Origin: a virus
IMG/VR virus record: IMGVR_UViG_3300031841_002317
Coordinates: 1-34,928 of that record
Length of the DNA: 34,928 nucleotides
Direction: 5' to 3' (one strand)
Position numbers and translations under genes: made by a program. Below are positions 7,238-14,490 of this stretch, one piece after another; positions within the stretch are counted from its first letter, which is position 1; each line of letters opens with the position of its first letter. The notes beneath the pieces were generated by a model. The model worked only from the letters and a program-made list of their open reading frames with translations. It was not told the DNA's origin and ran no database searches.

Positions 7238-7584
7238 TGGGATTCTTCGACTTATTCACATCAAAACCGAGCAAAGAAGATATTGCTAACGAAAAAGCCA
7301 GAGCAGCAGAAGCCAAACTTAAACACTCTGAAAAGCTCAATATGGAGCTACAAGCGGCTTTAGAGGTTGAGGCTAGCAAAGAGGCTAAGCACAAGGCAAA
7401 GAATCAAGCGCAAGCTGTAGAGCATCTTAGAATCGCTGAGCGTTACGAAGAAATGAGTTTAATGGTAAACGGCGCTAGAAAATCAGAGTTTAGAGCAATT
7501 GTAGAGCGTAGAATAGAAAACGCTGCCAACTTAGGTGTAAAAGTTAAAGGCTCGATCACTGAAACAATCAATAGGTATAGTTAA
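7237..7584 (+). CDS. Helical coiled-coil protein, unknown
   Basis: A 115-residue, highly charged Ala/Glu/Lys-rich protein, almost entirely helical after an N-terminal G-F-F-D-L-F-T motif. It overlaps its neighbours by single-base TAATG junctions, so it is translated with the fibre gene upstream and the small gene downstream. It may be an assembly chaperone or minor virion protein; no family is recognised. Confidence 0.55.
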   Translation: MGFFDLFTSKPSKEDIANEKARAAEAKLKHSEKLNMELQAALEVEASKEAKHKAKNQAQAVEHLRIAERYEEMSLMVNGARKSEFRAIVERRIENAANLGVKVKGSITETINRYS

Positions 7585-7781
7585 TGGCTATTGATACCGC
7601 AGTAAAGCGCAATTCAGTATTAGCAATAGCAACTAATTTACTGCCATTGCCTGACAATACAATTGATCAAGGTGATAGACAAACACTACTAAGGCATTAT
7701 GCAGGTATATTGGCTGGAGTGGCTGAAGAAGTATTAAACAAAATCCAAAAAATGAGCATAGGTATAGGTATCTCAATATGA
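7584..7781 (+). CDS. Small conserved phage protein beginning MAIDTA-KR-S
   Basis: A 65-residue protein. The start M-A-I-D-T-A-V-K-R-N-S-V-L resembles small proteins commonly encoded beside fibre genes in phages and prophages, where the usual pattern is M-A-I-D-T-A-x-K-R. The C-terminus is short and Ile/Gly-rich. Function unknown. It overlaps the next gene by ATGA. Confidence 0.55.
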   Translation: MAIDTAVKRNSVLAIATNLLPLPDNTIDQGDRQTLLRHYAGILAGVAEEVLNKIQKMSIGIGISI

Positions 7782-8011
7782 GTCAGGGCGAAACTAAAGC
7801 GGCAACACTATGGCAATCAGTCACACCAAGCGACTCAACCGATGTTAACTTTAGAGCTATATGGATAACAACCGCTGGAAATGTAGCATTAAGAGATAGA
7901 AATGATAATGATGTAACATTCACAGTAGTAGCAAGTACTTTATTGCCTGTTCAACCTAAACGAATACTAAGCACAGGAACCACAGCAACAGGCATTGTAG
8001 GGCTTAATTAA
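7778..8011 (+). CDS. Spike-base-like small virion protein
   Basis: A 77-residue protein with V-T-P-S-D-S-T-D, F-R-A-I-W-I-T-T-A-G-N-V-A-L-R-D and L-P-V-Q-P-K-R-I-L-S-T-G-T-T-A-T. These blocks resemble the small spike-base or RCAP_Rcc01079-type proteins found with phage tail appendages. It is somewhat short for that group. An all-beta structural role is likely. Confidence 0.5.
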   Translation: MSQGETKAATLWQSVTPSDSTDVNFRAIWITTAGNVALRDRNDNDVTFTVVASTLLPVQPKRILSTGTTATGIVGLN

Positions 8012-8259
8012 TGATTAAGACTATTAGACTAAAAGCAATTAAAGGCGGAGGCTCTAAAGCCTTATTTGTTGCCTCTAATATAACTATAGTTAAACCCAAT
8101 AAAGATAACACTTCCATAGTATGTGTAACAGGTGATACTAAAGGTATAGAAGTTTATGAGAGCGCTGATGAAATAGAGCAGATGATTAGGTTTGAACAAG
8201 TAGGCCATGAACCTAATTCAACATTTCAACCAGCATACCCACAAATAGAGCACGAATGA
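8011..8259 (+). CDS. Small hypothetical protein of the appendage block
   Basis: An 82-residue protein with a basic N-terminus (K-T-I-R-L-K-A-I-K-G-G-G-S-K) and beta-like stretches (N-I-T-I-V-K-P, I-E-V-Y-E-S-A-D-E-I). No family is recognised. It overlaps both neighbours by one and four bases and so is co-translated with them. Confidence 0.55.
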   Translation: MIKTIRLKAIKGGGSKALFVASNITIVKPNKDNTSIVCVTGDTKGIEVYESADEIEQMIRFEQVGHEPNSTFQPAYPQIEHE

Positions 8260-8504
8260 AACGACCAACTATAAAAGGGTTAGAGCAATACGCCGCTAAA
8301 CCGGTGTTAGTATTCTCTGGCTCACTCTTGGTTTTATCGGTTGCATTAAACAATATAGGATTCAAAGAAGTTATTGACGCATGGGCTAAGCATATCGCTC
8401 ATCAGATAGAAGAACCAAACAAAGATTTGGAATTAAAGGTAATCGAGTTAGAAAAAAGGCTCAAAGAAGTCGAAAAGCTAGCTCATCATAGTGGAGAAAA
8501 GTAA
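8256..8504 (+). CDS. Single-helix membrane protein with coiled-coil tail
   Basis: An 82-residue protein with one membrane helix (V-L-V-F-S-G-S-L-L-V-L-S-V-A-L) followed by an amphipathic C-terminal helix of Glu/Lys heptads (L-E-L-K-V-I-E-L-E-K-R-L). The layout resembles an i-spanin or holin accessory, but a spanin pair already exists at 3935-4397. The role is unknown. Confidence 0.55.
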   Translation: MKRPTIKGLEQYAAKPVLVFSGSLLVLSVALNNIGFKEVIDAWAKHIAHQIEEPNKDLELKVIELEKRLKEVEKLAHHSGEK

Positions 8505-8816
8505 ATGAATAGACGAGATTTTCTAAGGGGGCTAAGGAGTACAGCGGTAGCTACCACAATTGCCGTATCAAGCATATCCGCATTCGGGGCGCAGTCTCAC
8601 AAGCTGCTAAGCAGCCTAACATCAAAAAGATCAATAGAGGTTAATTTCGTGCCTGAATATATGGCCAATATCGTAACAATGACAGCGAAAGATGTTCATG
8701 GTGTTGAGTGGATGGCTTATGAATATTCTGAACCTGATGTAGACGTACTTAACAATGAACACCTAATAAACCTTATGAATACCACTCTTGATAATAGGGG
8801 CGCTATTTATGCCTAA
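8505..8816 (+). CDS. Small exported protein with a twin-arginine (Tat) signal peptide
   Basis: A 103-residue protein beginning M-N-R-R-D-F-L-R-G, a near-consensus Tat motif (S/T-R-R-x-F-L-K), followed by a weakly hydrophobic Ala/Ser/Thr-rich stretch (A-V-A-T-T-I-A-V-S-S-I) and A-F-G-A, a possible cleavage site near residue 29. The mature part of roughly 75 residues has no recognised domain. Its start abuts the upstream stop. Export of a folded phage protein to the periplasm is inferred from the signal alone; the identity of the mature part is unknown. Confidence 0.6.
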   Translation: MNRRDFLRGLRSTAVATTIAVSSISAFGAQSHKLLSSLTSKRSIEVNFVPEYMANIVTMTAKDVHGVEWMAYEYSEPDVDVLNNEHLINLMNTTLDNRGAIYA

Positions 8817-9015
8817 TATAGAAAATTATAATTGGAGTGACGCAAGAGTCGCAGCGATAGAAGCGCAAGAAGACTTCATAACTATAACTACAACCAGTTC
8901 AGGGAAGTTAATAGATATAAATGAGAGCGATGCTATCCATATTGCCCAGCATTTCAACCTGCTAAAGGAAGGGGTTCTATTTACTAGTAAATGGAAGGAG
9001 GTTTGCGATGCCTAA
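8809..9015 (+). CDS. Small IENYxWSD-family protein (paralogue of 28673-28966)
   Basis: About 68 residues from ATG 8809; an upstream in-frame start at 8788 overlaps the previous gene more deeply and is less likely. The start M-P-N-I-E-N-Y-N-W-S-D and the block E-S-D-A-I-H-I-A-Q-H-F-N match the gene at 28673 (I-E-N-Y-K-W-S-D and Q-D-S-I-A-I-A-K-H-F-N). Two related copies in distant operons indicate duplication within the phage or separate acquisition. Function unknown. Confidence 0.6.
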   Translation: MPNIENYNWSDARVAAIEAQEDFITITTTSSGKLIDINESDAIHIAQHFNLLKEGVLFTSKWKEVCDA

Positions 9016-9310
9016 GAAAGGACAAACAACTAAACAAGCCCGTAGAGCAGAAAGGCAAGAAGATCTAAGACAGTTATTAACGTCACAGGGTCATTTACAG
9101 CATGTTATTAAAATATGTGAAGAATTAGATGATTTAAGTATTACCTTAGAGCCTACTGATATAACTCGTAAATCAAAAGTCATAGATACTAAATTAAAGC
9201 TAATTAACAAGTACTTACCTGATATTAAAAACGTAGAGATAGCGAATGATGGCGGGGGTGAGTTAACAATTAAACTAGTTGATTACAGTGGTGAACACAA
9301 TGATTCTTGA
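9008..9310 (+). CDS. Putative terminase small subunit
   Basis: A 100-residue, basic, helical protein directly upstream of the large terminase. It starts K-K-G-Q-T-T-K-Q-A-R-R-A-E-R-Q. The block R-K-S-K-V-I-D-T-K-L-K-L-I-N-K-Y-L-P-D, and the end G-G-G-E-L-T-I-K-L-V, are patterns seen in small packaging proteins of podoviruses. The small subunit recognises the packaging site and assists TerL. Position is the stronger argument; no helix-turn-helix is obvious. Confidence 0.6.
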   Translation: MPKKGQTTKQARRAERQEDLRQLLTSQGHLQHVIKICEELDDLSITLEPTDITRKSKVIDTKLKLINKYLPDIKNVEIANDGGGELTIKLVDYSGEHNDS

Positions 9311-9422
9311 TTTAATTGAAGTTGTGCTGTTGATTGTGGCATACACCTTTATAATTACACCTATCATGTGTGCGATTGTGGTTTTAGAGCTTAAATTACT
9401 AAACAAATACTTTTGTGACTGA
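9300..9422 (+). CDS. 40-residue membrane miniprotein between the terminase genes
   Basis: ATG at 9300 to TGA at 9420-9422 gives 40 residues: an acidic start (M-I-L-D-L-I-E), one hydrophobic segment (V-V-L-L-I-V-A-Y-T-F-I-I-T-P-I) and a short polar end. It overlaps the small terminase stop by 11 bases and the large terminase GTG start by 8 bases, exactly filling the gap. This tiling supports it being translated. Function unknown. Confidence 0.5.
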   Translation: MILDLIEVVLLIVAYTFIITPIMCAIVVLELKLLNKYFCD

Positions 9423-10749
9423 AATAACCATTCCTTACAAATGGAACCCTAGAAGCTACCAGCTGCCATTCTTTCAAGCAATGTCTAGTGGAGTTAAAAG
9501 GGCTTGCCTTGTTTATCATCGTCGAGCAGGTAAGGACTCAATGAGTCTAAACTTTACCGCCTCAATGATGTTAAAGCGCAAAGGTATCTATTGGCATTGC
9601 CTCCCCAAGATAGCTCAAGCCCGTAAAGCGATATGGAATGGTATCGATGGTCAAGGGAGAAAGATAATAGATCAAGCATTCCCTTTATCAATCCGCAAAC
9701 GTACCAATGAGCAAGAGATGCTAATAGAGCTTAAGAATGGTTCTATCTGGCAATTAGTAGGTTCTGACAATTATGATGCAATGGTAGGTTCTAATCCAGT
9801 AGGAATTGTGTTCTCTGAATATTCAATATCAAACCCTCAAGCATGGGACTACTTTAGACCGATGTTAGCAGAGAATGGTGGATGGGCTGTATTTATCTAC
9901 ACTGCTCGAGGTAAGAATCACGGCTATCAGTTATACACAATGGCTAAAAAGACTAAAGAATGGTTTTGTGAGCTATTAACAGTTAATGACACTAAGCGTG
10001 ACGATGGCTCGCCAGTAATAGGTCCCGAAATAATACAACAAGAACGCGATGAAGGAATGAGCGAGGAAAAGATACAGCAAGAATACTTCTGCTCGTTTGA
10101 TGCTCAGATACCTGGAGCCATTTATTCAACTCAATTATCAACGGCTAGAGATGATCATAGAATACTATCAATACCAGTCGATCCAATGCTAGAAGTTCAC
10201 ACTGCATGGGATTTAGGTATCAGTGACGCTATGTCGATATGGTTCTTCCAAACAATAGGCAATGAAATACGCTTAATTCATTACTACGAGAATCACAACG
10301 AAGGTATGGAGCACTACATCCAATACCTACAAGAGTTTAAAGCAAAGCATAAAATACATTACGGCCAACACTTAGCCCCGCATGATATTGAGGTTAGAGA
10401 GTTGTCCACAGGTAAAACACGTAAATCGACAGCTGCTAGAATGGGTATAGCATTCAGAACGGTTCAACGACCTAGAGCCAAATCAGAAGGTCATGGAGCA
10501 GTTAGGAAGATATTCCCAAGGCTTTACATTGACGACACAAGAGCTGAGCACGGATTGAACTGTTTAGCATCCTACCAATATGAATGGGATGATAAGAAAG
10601 GCGTATTTAAAGACCAGCCACTGCACGATTGGGCTAGCCATGGAGCAGACGCATTACAAACCCTAGCATTAGGATGGAATGAGCAAAACACTCACAAGCC
10701 ACCACCTAAAGCAGGCAGCATGAAAGTAGAGTTCAATGTGTTCGGATGA
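9415..10749 (+). CDS. terL: Terminase large subunit
   Basis: A 444-residue ATP-driven DNA packaging motor and nuclease. Walker A-like H-R-R-A-G-K-D-S lies at about residues 35-42, after an N-terminal W-N-P-R-S-Y-Q-L-P-F-F typical of this group. Walker B-like I-V-F-S-E-Y is near 130-136. The nuclease domain has W-D-L-G-I-S-D near 264-270 and G-A-D-A-L near 412. The start is GTG 9415, because no upstream ATG exists in frame. The small size fits podoviral and BPP-1-like terminases. Confidence 0.92.
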   Translation: MTEITIPYKWNPRSYQLPFFQAMSSGVKRACLVYHRRAGKDSMSLNFTASMMLKRKGIYWHCLPKIAQARKAIWNGIDGQGRKIIDQAFPLSIRKRTNEQEMLIELKNGSIWQLVGSDNYDAMVGSNPVGIVFSEYSISNPQAWDYFRPMLAENGGWAVFIYTARGKNHGYQLYTMAKKTKEWFCELLTVNDTKRDDGSPVIGPEIIQQERDEGMSEEKIQQEYFCSFDAQIPGAIYSTQLSTARDDHRILSIPVDPMLEVHTAWDLGISDAMSIWFFQTIGNEIRLIHYYENHNEGMEHYIQYLQEFKAKHKIHYGQHLAPHDIEVRELSTGKTRKSTAARMGIAFRTVQRPRAKSEGHGAVRKIFPRLYIDDTRAEHGLNCLASYQYEWDDKKGVFKDQPLHDWASHGADALQTLALGWNEQNTHKPPPKAGSMKVEFNVFG

Positions 10750-11077
10750 TATGTACATCGTATTCAAAGAGGCGGAGCGCCCGCTATGGTGGATGAGGTG
10801 GCTAAAGGATGGATTTAGCCATTGCTTTGTCATAAGAGCAGACGGTAATAAATGGCTCAAGTATGAATCAGGTCATGGCGTTACTCGTATAGACTCAGTC
10901 AATCATTATGCAACTCTCATAGAAAACGGTATAATAGTCAAAATTCAGGCAGTAGAGCGAAAAAGATGGGTATCACTGAATACCTGCGTCGGCTTTACAA
11001 AGCTAATTACTGGTGTTAAGTCGTGGAGCTTAACCCCTTATCAACTATTTAAGAAGGTGCACAATGGGTCTATTTAA
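10736..11077 (+). CDS. Conserved phage protein with a possible papain-like fold
   Basis: A 113-residue protein between terminase and portal. It has D-M-Y-I-V-F-K-E-A, F-S-H-C-F-V-I near residues 27-33 and N-T-C-V-G-F-T-K-L-I-T-G with L-T-P-Y-Q-L-F-K-K near the C-terminus. A His near the N-terminus and a Cys near the C-terminus, followed by TPxQLxxxL, recall small permuted NlpC/P60-like proteins found next to phage packaging genes. That link is tentative. The start at 10736 overlaps terL by 14 bases; ATG 10751 is an alternative. Confidence 0.6.
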   Translation: MCSDDMYIVFKEAERPLWWMRWLKDGFSHCFVIRADGNKWLKYESGHGVTRIDSVNHYATLIENGIIVKIQAVERKRWVSLNTCVGFTKLITGVKSWSLTPYQLFKKVHNGSI

Positions 11078-11423
11078 GTGGGACAAAGACATCAGCTTAG
11101 TCGGCCGAGAGAAAGAAAAGAAAAAGCCAAAAAAGGAACCAAAAACAGCCGAAGAATTAGCCGCAGAGACAAGAAACAAACGCCTACTTGATGAAGAGAT
11201 AGAGAAGTCGGAGGAAAAGTTTGCAGCATTAGCTAGAGGTAAGCTTGGAAATGTCTCGTTACTGTCAGGCGCACCAAGAAATGTCAGTGAGGCAGTAGGA
11301 GGGAGGCGCTCATCAGGCGGAGGTGGTGCAGGCAGTTTGCTTGGTGGCGCTAGAGGTGCAGGAGTTTCAGGTGGCTCAAGTTCACCCAATAGGGCAACTA
11401 GAGGGGTTTATTCGAGAAAATGA
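11064..11423 (+). CDS. Lys/Glu-rich and Gly/Ser-rich low-complexity protein
   Basis: A 119-residue protein. The first half is highly charged (K-E-K-K-K-P-K-K-E-P-K) and helical. The second half is a flexible Gly/Ser/Ala tract (S-S-G-G-G-G-A-G-S-L-L-G-G-A-R-G-A-G). Its position just before the portal gene, with overlaps on both sides, resembles small proteins found there in related podoviruses. No domain is recognised; it may be a minor virion or assembly protein. Confidence 0.55.
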   Translation: MGLFKWDKDISLVGREKEKKKPKKEPKTAEELAAETRNKRLLDEEIEKSEEKFAALARGKLGNVSLLSGAPRNVSEAVGGRRSSGGGGAGSLLGGARGAGVSGGSSSPNRATRGVYSRK

Positions 11424-12994
11424 ACATACCAAACAATCTAGGCTCGCTATCAGACCTAAAAGCTAGAGAAAAGAAAGCATTTGCTGAATCATCTCAATGG
11501 GAAGATACTCTCGATGATGCTTACGAATTCTTTCTACCCAACAGAAACCTATTCAACCGAGAAGGTCGTGGCCAAAAGAAAATGGATCGCATATTCGACG
11601 GTACTGGGCCTGAATCTATCAAAATAGGCGCGTCTAAACTACAAGAGAATATCGCTCCAATCTGGGCTAGGTGGGCTAACTATGAGCCATCAGGAGAAGT
11701 GCTAAGGCAGATAGAAGCAGCTCAAGGCGACATATCAGAGAAAGATATTCGAGAGAATTTAGAAGAACAAGCATCTATCACATTCGATATTATCAACCGA
11801 TCCAACTTTGCCACTCAATTCTACGAGTTTGGCCTAGATTTGTTGATTGGCACAGCGACAATGAGCATTGAAGAAGATGAATCCGACGAAATGCCGGTCA
11901 TATTCAAAGCTATTCCACAAATAGGCATTGCATTTGAAGAAGGTCCAAGAGGTGTTATTGAAACTCACTGGTGGAGACTTAAGGTTAAAGCTAGGAACCT
12001 TGAGCGTCAATGGGCAGGATTTAAGCCGTCATTGCAGATGTCTAAACTTATTAAAGACTCACCCGATGAGATGGTTGATGTTCGCCAAGGTGTTGTATTT
12101 GATCACTTAGAGCAGAAGTATTACTTAATCGTATGGGTTCACGAAGAAGAATCTATATCATTTGTCGATGAATATAATGATACATCACCCATGGTTACTG
12201 CTAGATATTCTAAAACATCAGGCGAAGTTAGGGGGCGCGGGCCAGTGTTAGACGTTCTACCCAATGTTAAATCACTCAATAAAGCCAAAGAATACATGCT
12301 AACCAAGGCAGCTATTGATTTATCTGGCATGTGGACTGCAACCGATGATGGTGTAACCAACCCTTATAATATTAAAATCGCCCCAGGTATTGTGATTCCA
12401 GTTGGCTCAAATAACTCACAGAATCCATCATTGCAAAGGTTAGACACCTCAACTGATTTAAATCTAGGGTTGTTCGTTGTCGAAGATATGCAAAACGATG
12501 TACGTCGAGCATTATTCAATGATATTAGAGAGCCTGACGATTCTGTGGTATCGGCAACACAATTTGCTATTGAATCAAGAGAGTTAGCCAAGCGCATAGG
12601 TTCAGCATTCGGAAGAATACAAACCGAGGCATTAATTCCCATTCTTAAGCGCGTTCATTCAATCTTAGTGCGTAGAGGTATATTGCAACCAATCAAGATA
12701 GGCGGTCGAGAAGTTGCTATTAAGTTCACATCCCCGTTAGCAAGAGCGCAAGATGCAGAGGATTTACTATCATTCCAGCAAGCCGTTGAGTTTACTCGCG
12801 CAGTCGGTGGTGATGAAGCTGTTCAACTATCATTTAAAGTCGAGAATGCCGGCACTTGGGCAGCACAGAAGACAGGCTCACCACAAGAGCTAAGCAGAAC
12901 GGAAACTGAAAAGAAAGAGATGGTTCAGGCCGCAGGCGCATTAGCTGAGCAAGGTATCGAAGAAGAAGCTCCACAACAACCGCAGGCCGTATAA
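11420..12994 (+). CDS. Portal protein (podoviral head-to-tail connecting type)
   Basis: A 524-residue protein of the head-to-tail connecting family. Recognisable parts are A-F-A-E-S-S-Q-W-E-D-T-L-D-D-A-Y-E near residues 19-35, I-F-D-G-T-G near 59, A-S-K-L-Q-E-N-I-A-P near 71, and the central clip/stem region with E-Y-M-L-T-K-A-A-I-D. The C-terminal part ends in a Gln/Glu-rich tail. Twelve copies form the ring through which DNA enters and leaves. ATGA overlap upstream and TAATG downstream. Confidence 0.88.
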   Translation: MNIPNNLGSLSDLKAREKKAFAESSQWEDTLDDAYEFFLPNRNLFNREGRGQKKMDRIFDGTGPESIKIGASKLQENIAPIWARWANYEPSGEVLRQIEAAQGDISEKDIRENLEEQASITFDIINRSNFATQFYEFGLDLLIGTATMSIEEDESDEMPVIFKAIPQIGIAFEEGPRGVIETHWWRLKVKARNLERQWAGFKPSLQMSKLIKDSPDEMVDVRQGVVFDHLEQKYYLIVWVHEEESISFVDEYNDTSPMVTARYSKTSGEVRGRGPVLDVLPNVKSLNKAKEYMLTKAAIDLSGMWTATDDGVTNPYNIKIAPGIVIPVGSNNSQNPSLQRLDTSTDLNLGLFVVEDMQNDVRRALFNDIREPDDSVVSATQFAIESRELAKRIGSAFGRIQTEALIPILKRVHSILVRRGILQPIKIGGREVAIKFTSPLARAQDAEDLLSFQQAVEFTRAVGGDEAVQLSFKVENAGTWAAQKTGSPQELSRTETEKKEMVQAAGALAEQGIEEEAPQQPQAV

Positions 12995-13284
12995 TGGACT
13001 GGAAAGAAATAGATGCAACTACATCAAAAGAAAATATTAAGAAAGCGGAGCATGCTAAGGCTAAGCAGAGAGAAGAGGCTGCAAACGTTGCGCAGGCGTT
13101 CAGTCGATTGTTTAAGACAGATGATGGCGTGAGAGTAATGCAGCACTTATCAACTGTGTTTATTATGAATAACGATGTAACTATGAATTCCCCTAATATT
13201 AATTATGAAGCCGCATATAAGAACGGCGAGGCGGGAGTGGTTAAATACATGATCAAACAAATGGAAAGAGCGGAGGTATTATAG
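12994..13284 (+). CDS. Bbp19-like conserved protein
   Basis: A 96-residue protein with the pattern F-S-R-L-F-K-T-D-D-G-V-R-V-M-Q-H-L and later A-Y-K-N-G-E-A-G-V-V-K-Y-M-I, which resembles Bbp19-type proteins encoded between portal and scaffold in BPP-1-like podoviruses. The function of that group is unknown; a head-assembly role is inferred from position. The N-terminus is a charged helix. Confidence 0.6.
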   Translation: MDWKEIDATTSKENIKKAEHAKAKQREEAANVAQAFSRLFKTDDGVRVMQHLSTVFIMNNDVTMNSPNINYEAAYKNGEAGVVKYMIKQMERAEVL

Positions 13285-13583
13285 TGGATATAAAAGAACT
13301 TCGGGCGAAAGCTAAAGAAGCTGGAATTAAAAGCTATTGGAACAAAAAAGAGGCTAAGTTAATCGAAGAATTAGCAGCTCTTGAGTCGTCTGATGATTTT
13401 GATTTGACAATTGATGAGCGAGCAATGCCATTCCTTAGGCGTGTAAGCTTTGACAAGGATAAGCTTATTGCAGCAGCCAAACACCAAAAGGCTGACAAAG
13501 TGGTTTACGATTTAAGATACAGAACATTTGACCTATACAACAACAATAAAAAGTTTGACACATTACCAATCGGTTCATTCTAG
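13284..13583 (+). CDS. Small protein with an N-terminal HeH/SAP-like motif
   Basis: A 99-residue protein starting at GTG 13284, one base from the upstream stop. The N-terminus (I-K-E-L-R-A-K-A-K-E-A-G-I, then K-K-E-A-K-L-I-E-E-L) matches a helix-extended-loop-helix/SAP-like motif used in nucleic-acid or protein binding in phage head genes. The C-terminal half (K-L-I-A-A-A-K-H-Q-K-A-D) is unassigned. Confidence 0.6.
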   Translation: MDIKELRAKAKEAGIKSYWNKKEAKLIEELAALESSDDFDLTIDERAMPFLRRVSFDKDKLIAAAKHQKADKVVYDLRYRTFDLYNNNKKFDTLPIGSF

Positions 13584-13594
13584 GAGACAAAACA

Positions 13595-14344
13595 GTGGAT
13601 ACAGAAAACAACGAAGCAGTAGAATCAACAGAAACCCCAGTAGAAACAAGCTCATTACTTGAGTCGGCAGCCCCCGAACTGGGAGAAGGTGAGTACTTTC
13701 TCTCTGATGGTGTTAAAGGGGATGGCGAGCGCCCTGAATGGTACAAAGGCGACAAGTACAAAACAGTAGCAGAGCAGGCTAAAGCTTACACTGAGCTTGA
13801 AAAGCAGTTTGGATCATTCACAGGCGCACCTAAAGACGGATATGCTACTCCAGAAGGCATTGAGTCTGAGGATGAGCTATTCAACCAGTTAGTAGAGTTT
13901 GGCAAAGAAACCAATATGAGCCAGCAAGGATTAGAAAAGGCGTGGGAATTACTTTCAACTCAGGCTGGAGTAAGCCAAGAGGTCAACCAAGAGGCTGAAA
14001 TGGCTAAGCTTGGGGATAACGCCTCAGAAAGACTGCAGCAAGTTGATACCGCCCTAAAGAACAAGCTAGGCGCAAAGTATGATGATGTAGCCCCGCTAAT
14101 CACAACGGCCGAAGATGTGATACTGGCCGAGACTCTAATTAAATCATTCGCACCATCTAAGATAGCTCAAGAGGGAGCCCAACAACCTCAAGGCTTAACG
14201 CTAGAGGAGGTGGAAAAATTCTCTAACGCTAAGGACGAAAGCGGTCGGCTATTACGCTCAACCGATGCAGCTTATAATGCTAAGGCTGAACAAATGTGGC
14301 GTGATTTAGTAGGTGATGGCGAGCATAGAGTTGTAATAGGCTAA
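13595..14344 (+). CDS. Capsid scaffolding protein
   Basis: A 249-residue, very acidic protein starting at GTG 13595 after AGGAGA. Near residues 47-85 it has P-E-W-Y-K-G-D-K-Y-K-T-V-A-E-Q-A-K-A-Y-T-E-L-E-K-Q-F-G and G-A-P-K-D-G-Y, typical of podoviral capsid assembly or scaffolding proteins that guide capsid formation and are then lost. The position immediately before the major capsid gene agrees. A promoter for the capsid gene overlaps its stop codon. Confidence 0.85.
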   Translation: MDTENNEAVESTETPVETSSLLESAAPELGEGEYFLSDGVKGDGERPEWYKGDKYKTVAEQAKAYTELEKQFGSFTGAPKDGYATPEGIESEDELFNQLVEFGKETNMSQQGLEKAWELLSTQAGVSQEVNQEAEMAKLGDNASERLQQVDTALKNKLGAKYDDVAPLITTAEDVILAETLIKSFAPSKIAQEGAQQPQGLTLEEVEKFSNAKDESGRLLRSTDAAYNAKAEQMWRDLVGDGEHRVVIG

Positions 14345-14358
14345 AACTATGGTAAAAT
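14331..14358 (+). promoter_or_regulatory. Sigma70-like promoter upstream of the capsid gene
   Basis: TTGTAA at 14331-14336, 16 bases, then TAAAAT at 14353-14358. It overlaps the scaffold stop and would start transcription near 14365, giving a leader of about 125 nt before the capsid ATG. Confidence 0.5.
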
Positions 14359-14387
14359 AGAATCAATTCGGACACCCTATCTCTAGG

Positions 14388-14431
14388 CCCGTTTAAATGT
14401 AAAGGTTTTTAGTTGACCCCATTTAGACGGG
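14388..14431 (+). promoter_or_regulatory. Stem-loop in the capsid mRNA leader
   Basis: CCCGTTTAAAT at 14388-14398 pairs with ATTTAGACGGG at 14421-14431 (11 bp with one G-U pair) around a 22-nt loop. GGACACCC occurs just outside on both sides, at 14370-14377 and 14430-14437. There is no U-tract, so this is unlikely to be a standard terminator. It may be an mRNA processing or stability element. Confidence 0.45.
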
Positions 14432-14446
14432 ACACCCAATAAAAAC

Positions 14447-14481
14447 CCTCAAGAAAATATTATTAATTTCACTTTTTGAGG
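14447..14481 (+). promoter_or_regulatory. Hairpin covering the capsid ribosome site
   Basis: CCTCAA at 14447-14452 pairs with TTGAGG at 14476-14481, and adjacent A/T runs extend the stem. The 3' arm contains the GAGG ribosome site for the ATG at 14491. Folding would limit initiation and opening would release it. Confidence 0.4.
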
Positions 14482-14490
14482 TAATTCAAA

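Noticed and set aside
9008-9310. Clear helix-turn-helix in the putative small terminase
   Set aside because: No convincing HTH spacing could be seen; the call rests on position and general pattern only.
11045-11389. Minus-strand frame rich in Pro/Leu/Ser
   Set aside because: It is the complement of the Lys/Gly-rich gene at 11064-11423; composition and lack of ribosome site mark it as a shadow frame.
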